Positions 61,131 through 64,000 of a DNA stretch of 64,000 nucleotides are shown here, in pieces. Origin of the DNA: Bifidobacterium amazonense (GTDB taxonomy: Bacteria > Actinomycetota > Actinomycetes > Actinomycetales > Bifidobacteriaceae); assembly GCF_018555435.2 (NCBI RefSeq), contig NZ_JAFEJT020000012.1:1-64000 (forward strand), written 5' to 3'. The first letter of the stretch is position 1. Each line of letters opens with the position of its first letter. A model generated the notes under the pieces. It searched no databases. It worked only from the letters and a program-made list of their open reading frames with translations, and was not told the origin of the DNA. The position numbers were made by a program, and so were the translations under genes.

Positions 61131-62477
61131 TCAGAACAGCGGTTCCAGATCGCCGCGGTTCAAGGCCTCCGCATACAGGTGCCTGAACACGCGGTCGCCG
61201 TGGTTGCCGTCATGCTCGAACTCGTTGGTGACCCAGGCGTGCGAGCGGCCGACGCGGCTCAGCGTGTCGAGCTGCAGACCGGAGTCGACGTACATGTCAT
61301 CGAAGTACACGGCCGCCTGCAGCGGCACCTCGTTGCGTTCGAGCTGCGCGGCGTCGTAGATCACGCCGAACGTCGTGTCCTCCATGAGCAGGTCCATCGC
61401 CGGCTTGAACGGGCGCAGCGCGCGCTCCTGCTCGAACATCCACGGGAACATCGCCTCGCCGGTGAAGTTGAGCGGGCGCACGTCGGGACCGAATTCCGGC
61501 TTCGTGTCGCGCACGCGCTGCGCGGCCCAGCGGATCGGCCCGTCCATCTCGCCGTTCGCGTAGATGAACTCCTGCAACGGCCAGTACAGCGGACGCGACG
61601 ACGTGGCCGCCTCCACGCGCGACAGGAACTCGTCCGACAGCGGCGAATCGGCCGAAACCGAACCGTCGCCGTCAAGGAACGCGGAGTCGAGGATCCAGTG
61701 CACGCGTTCGAAGCTCGGCTTCATGCCGAAGTCGGAGCCGAGGCACTGCAGACGCTCCACGGTGAACGGGTCGCCGTTCGGCAGGCTCACGCCGCCGGCC
61801 GCCAGCCTGTCGGCCACGGCCGCGACGCGTTCTACGTCCTGCGGGTAACGCTCGTAGAACTGCGCGGTCTTGCGCGCCATGCGCGGGAACGTGTGCTCGT
61901 ACACGTCGGTCGCGTCGGCCGGCACGTGCGGGATGCCGCCGCAGGTGAAGCTGGCCGCCACGCCGGCCGGGAACAGCGACAGGTAGGTGAGCGTCAGGAA
62001 CCCGCCGTAGCTCTGGCCGAGCGTCACCCACTTGGCGCCGGCGAATTCGGTGCGGCGCAGGTGTTCGAAGTCACGCACGATCGAATCGGCAAGGAACAGC
62101 TTGAGATAATCTGCCTGCGCGCGGGCGCCCGCCGGGGCGAGACGGGCCATGACCTGCGTGTCGATGCGGTTGGAACGTCCGGTGCCGCGCTGGTCGGGCA
62201 GGACGACGCGGAAATGCTTGATCGCCTCCTCGATCCAGCCGTCGGAGCTCGGGTTGAGCGGTCGCGGGCTTTCGCCGCCCGGGCCGCCCTGCAGATAGAC
62301 GAGCAGCGGCAGGTCGTCGTGCGCGTGTTCGGGCGCGGTGACCACACGGTAGAACAGGCTGATCGACTCGCCGTCGAAGCCCCTGCCCGGTTCATGGCCC
62401 GTCCAGTCGAGCGGCACCCTGATCGAACGGTCCTCGACGTGCAGTCCCGGCACGTAGTATTCGGCAAGCAATGTCAT
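61131..62477 (-). CDS. proline iminopeptidase-like alpha/beta hydrolase (S33)
   Basis: 448-aa serine peptidase of family S33. GGPGG (64-68), DQRGTGRS (95-102), nucleophile elbow LGQSYGGF (S156), and His in FEHDGNHG near the C-terminus. This set matches the larger proline iminopeptidases, which release N-terminal proline from peptides; the PIP/TPP-like length excludes simple esterases. With proC and the S15 hydrolase it would supply free proline. ATG 62477 is used; upstream is basic shadow sequence. Confidence 0.87.
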   Translation of the reverse strand: MTLLAEYYVPGLHVEDRSIRVPLDWTGHEPGRGFDGESISLFYRVVTAPEHAHDDLPLLVYLQGGPGGESPRPLNPSSDGWIEEAIKHFRVVLPDQRGTGRSNRIDTQVMARLAPAGARAQADYLKLFLADSIVRDFEHLRRTEFAGAKWVTLGQSYGGFLTLTYLSLFPAGVAASFTCGGIPHVPADATDVYEHTFPRMARKTAQFYERYPQDVERVAAVADRLAAGGVSLPNGDPFTVERLQCLGSDFGMKPSFERVHWILDSAFLDGDGSVSADSPLSDEFLSRVEAATSSRPLYWPLQEFIYANGEMDGPIRWAAQRVRDTKPEFGPDVRPLNFTGEAMFPWMFEQERALRPFKPAMDLLMEDTTFGVIYDAAQLERNEVPLQAAVYFDDMYVDSGLQLDTLSRVGRSHAWVTNEFEHDGNHGDRVFRHLYAEALNRGDLEPLF

Positions 62478-62667
62478 GCGCGATTCCTTTCCCTTGGGCT
62501 TCCTTGGCGGGCGCTTCCGCGAGCGTCTTCGTGGACCGTTCCGCGAGCGCCGCAACGGATTCGGCCGATGCCCTCCATATCAGCCTCATGCGGGGACAAC
62601 CGGCGCACCGCCGTTCATCCCCGCGCACGATGGCCGCGCGGAACCCGGCGCGCTACGCTGGTCGGTC

Positions 62668-64000
62668 ATGGATATGGCACGACGGCTGACGACGATACGC
62701 AACGGATTCGCACGTGACAGGCTCGCACGCACGCTGGCCGTGGACGCGCTGACCGCGCTGCTGGCCGCGCTCGCGTTCGTGCTGATGTCCGGAGCGGGCG
62801 CAGGCAACATGCCCGGCCTGCTGTTCTCCTACGATACGGTTCCGCTGATGGCGTGGTCGTTCGTATTGGCCCTGCCGCTGGCGTTCCGGCGCGTGCGCCC
62901 GCAGACCGCAGCGCTCGCGTTCGTCGGCCTGGTCGCGGTGCAGCTGGTGGCGGGCCCGTCGATGACGCCGTCGGATTTTCTGGCGTTGCCGATGCTGTAT
63001 GCGGTGATCGTCTACGGCGACCCGCGCAACACGCGGGCGTTCATCGTGCTCGCCGCCGCGATCGGCACGCTGGCCGGGCCGATCATGTCGTGGGCGTTGG
63101 AGGCCGGGCCGTTCTTCGACCCGTATGTCACCCCCGCCGAATACGCGCAGGCGGATCCGGGGACGATCCCGGACTGTCGCGCGGTGTATGCGGGGGGACT
63201 GTTCACCGGTTCGTGCGCGCAGACCGTGATACAGGAGTCGGCGTTTTATCTGGCGGCGATTCTCTCGTGCGTCGCCGCGACGGTCATTGCCGCGTTCTGG
63301 CAGCGGGCGAGGCTGATCACGATCCGCATGATGCAGGAGCGCAACGAGGCGCTCGAGGCGGGCGAGGCCGAGGAGCGGCGCATCGCGGCGTTGGCGGAAC
63401 GCGCGCGCATCGCCCGTGACATGCACGACGTCGTGGCGCACACGCTGTCGATCATCATCGTCCAGTCGGACGGCGGACGGTATGCGGGCGCGCATGATCC
63501 GGCCGTGGCGCGGCACACGATGGAGACGATCCGGCACGAGTCCGAACGCGCGCTGCACGACATGAAGCGTCTGCTCGGCGTGTTCGGCGGCTCCGATCAT
63601 GCGGATTACGCGGACATCGACGCGCTCGTCGGCCAGGCGAAGGCCGCGGCGGCCGCACTGGCGGACGGCAGCACGGTCGACCGTCGGGTCGCGGGCGACG
63701 TGCGGCCGCAACTGCTGGGCGACGCGGCCGGCACGGCCGTCTACCATCTCGTGCAGGAGTCGCTGACGAACGTGCGCAAATACGCCGGTCCGAACGTGCA
63801 CGTACGCATCGACGAACGCTGGTCGGACCGGATGCTGGAGATCACGGTGGGCGACGACGGGCGGGGGGCCTCGTCCGCGCTCGACGGGCACAAGCCGGGG
63901 TACGGCCTGCTCGGCATGCGCGAGCGCATCGAGGCAGTCGGCGGCGCCGTGGCGGCGGGGCCGCGGGTCGGCGGCGGATTCGAGGTGCGGGCGAGCGTGC
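62668..64000 (+). CDS. NarL-type sensor histidine kinase (3' end beyond window)
   Basis: Two-component sensor of the HisKA_3 type (DesK/LiaS-like), at least 444 residues in view. N-terminal membrane part with about five hydrophobic segments. Phosphoacceptor region RIARDMHDVVAHTLSIIIVQ, N box region HLVQESLTNVRKYAG, G box DDGRGASSA and GYGLLGMRERIEAVGG. The reading frame is open at base 64000 and so is truncated by the window. A NarL-type response regulator gene would be expected just beyond. ATG 62668 is chosen from context; a ribosome binding site is weak. Confidence 0.88.
   Translation, partial: MDMARRLTTIRNGFARDRLARTLAVDALTALLAALAFVLMSGAGAGNMPGLLFSYDTVPLMAWSFVLALPLAFRRVRPQTAALAFVGLVAVQLVAGPSMTPSDFLALPMLYAVIVYGDPRNTRAFIVLAAAIGTLAGPIMSWALEAGPFFDPYVTPAEYAQADPGTIPDCRAVYAGGLFTGSCAQTVIQESAFYLAAILSCVAATVIAAFWQRARLITIRMMQERNEALEAGEAEERRIAALAERARIARDMHDVVAHTLSIIIVQSDGGRYAGAHDPAVARHTMETIRHESERALHDMKRLLGVFGGSDHADYADIDALVGQAKAAAAALADGSTVDRRVAGDVRPQLLGDAAGTAVYHLVQESLTNVRKYAGPNVHVRIDERWSDRMLEITVGDDGRGASSALDGHKPGYGLLGMRERIEAVGGAVAAGPRVGGGFEVRASV

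Overview
The window is a high-GC actinobacterial chromosome segment, most likely Bifidobacterium. The left end keeps the actinobacterial order pth-mfd-(GNAT)-eno-FtsB/DivIC-like-DUF501-ppx. The gene content (AzlCD, UPF0182, FetAB-like exporter, S10 and S15 peptidases, XRE-free HipA and Fic genes) and the Ala/Gly-rich proteins also fit. The species is not claimed. I see no rRNA, tRNA, CRISPR array or intact insertion sequence. Most long ORFs on the opposite strand of a gene are GC-driven shadows.

Layout. 1-9.6 kb: housekeeping block on the minus strand (pgsA, ppx, DUF501, FtsB-like, eno, GNAT, mfd, pth). 9.7-18.4 kb: a GNAT gene, then a cell-surface polymer locus. This has an ABC-2 exporter (ATPase and permease), an extended-SDR enzyme, an IspD/TarI-type cytidylyltransferase, a GT61 glycosyltransferase and two divergently transcribed CDP-glycerol/ribitol-type phosphotransferases, which together suggest a teichoic-acid-like or phosphate-containing polymer. 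18.4-22 kb: nucleoside hydrolase with an NMT1/THI5-type binding protein, divergent from a permease that has no ATPase gene beside it. 22-28 kb: UPF0182 membrane protein, GH3 lipoprotein, AzlCD. 28-32 kb: a two-component system divergent from a FetAB-like transporter. 32-43.7 kb: DEAD helicase, SDR, two AraC regulators, an NCS2 permease, phosphatase, EamA transporter, HAD/GT2 pair and esterase. 43.7-49.8 kb: small zinc-ribbon and pentapeptide/membrane proteins, S10 peptidase, Dtd, aldo/keto reductase, MFS and GNAT.

50-55.6 kb is an accessory region next to ychF. It holds a Fic protein, a HipA-like kinase without an antitoxin, and a TetR/MFS efflux pair with two matching palindromic operators. 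These modules are separated by extra copies of the 3' end of ychF plus its hairpin (about 51433-51528 and 52863-52959; the genuine end is near 55596-55691). The HipA module and the TetR/MFS module are therefore each bounded by direct repeats of the ychF terminus. This is the most unusual structure in the window and looks like repeated insertion of cargo at the 3' end of ychF.

56.8-62.5 kb holds a same-strand series of an S15 (Xaa-Pro dipeptidyl-peptidase-like) hydrolase, L-serine dehydratase, proC and a proline iminopeptidase-like hydrolase. The window ends inside a NarL-type sensor kinase gene on the plus strand.
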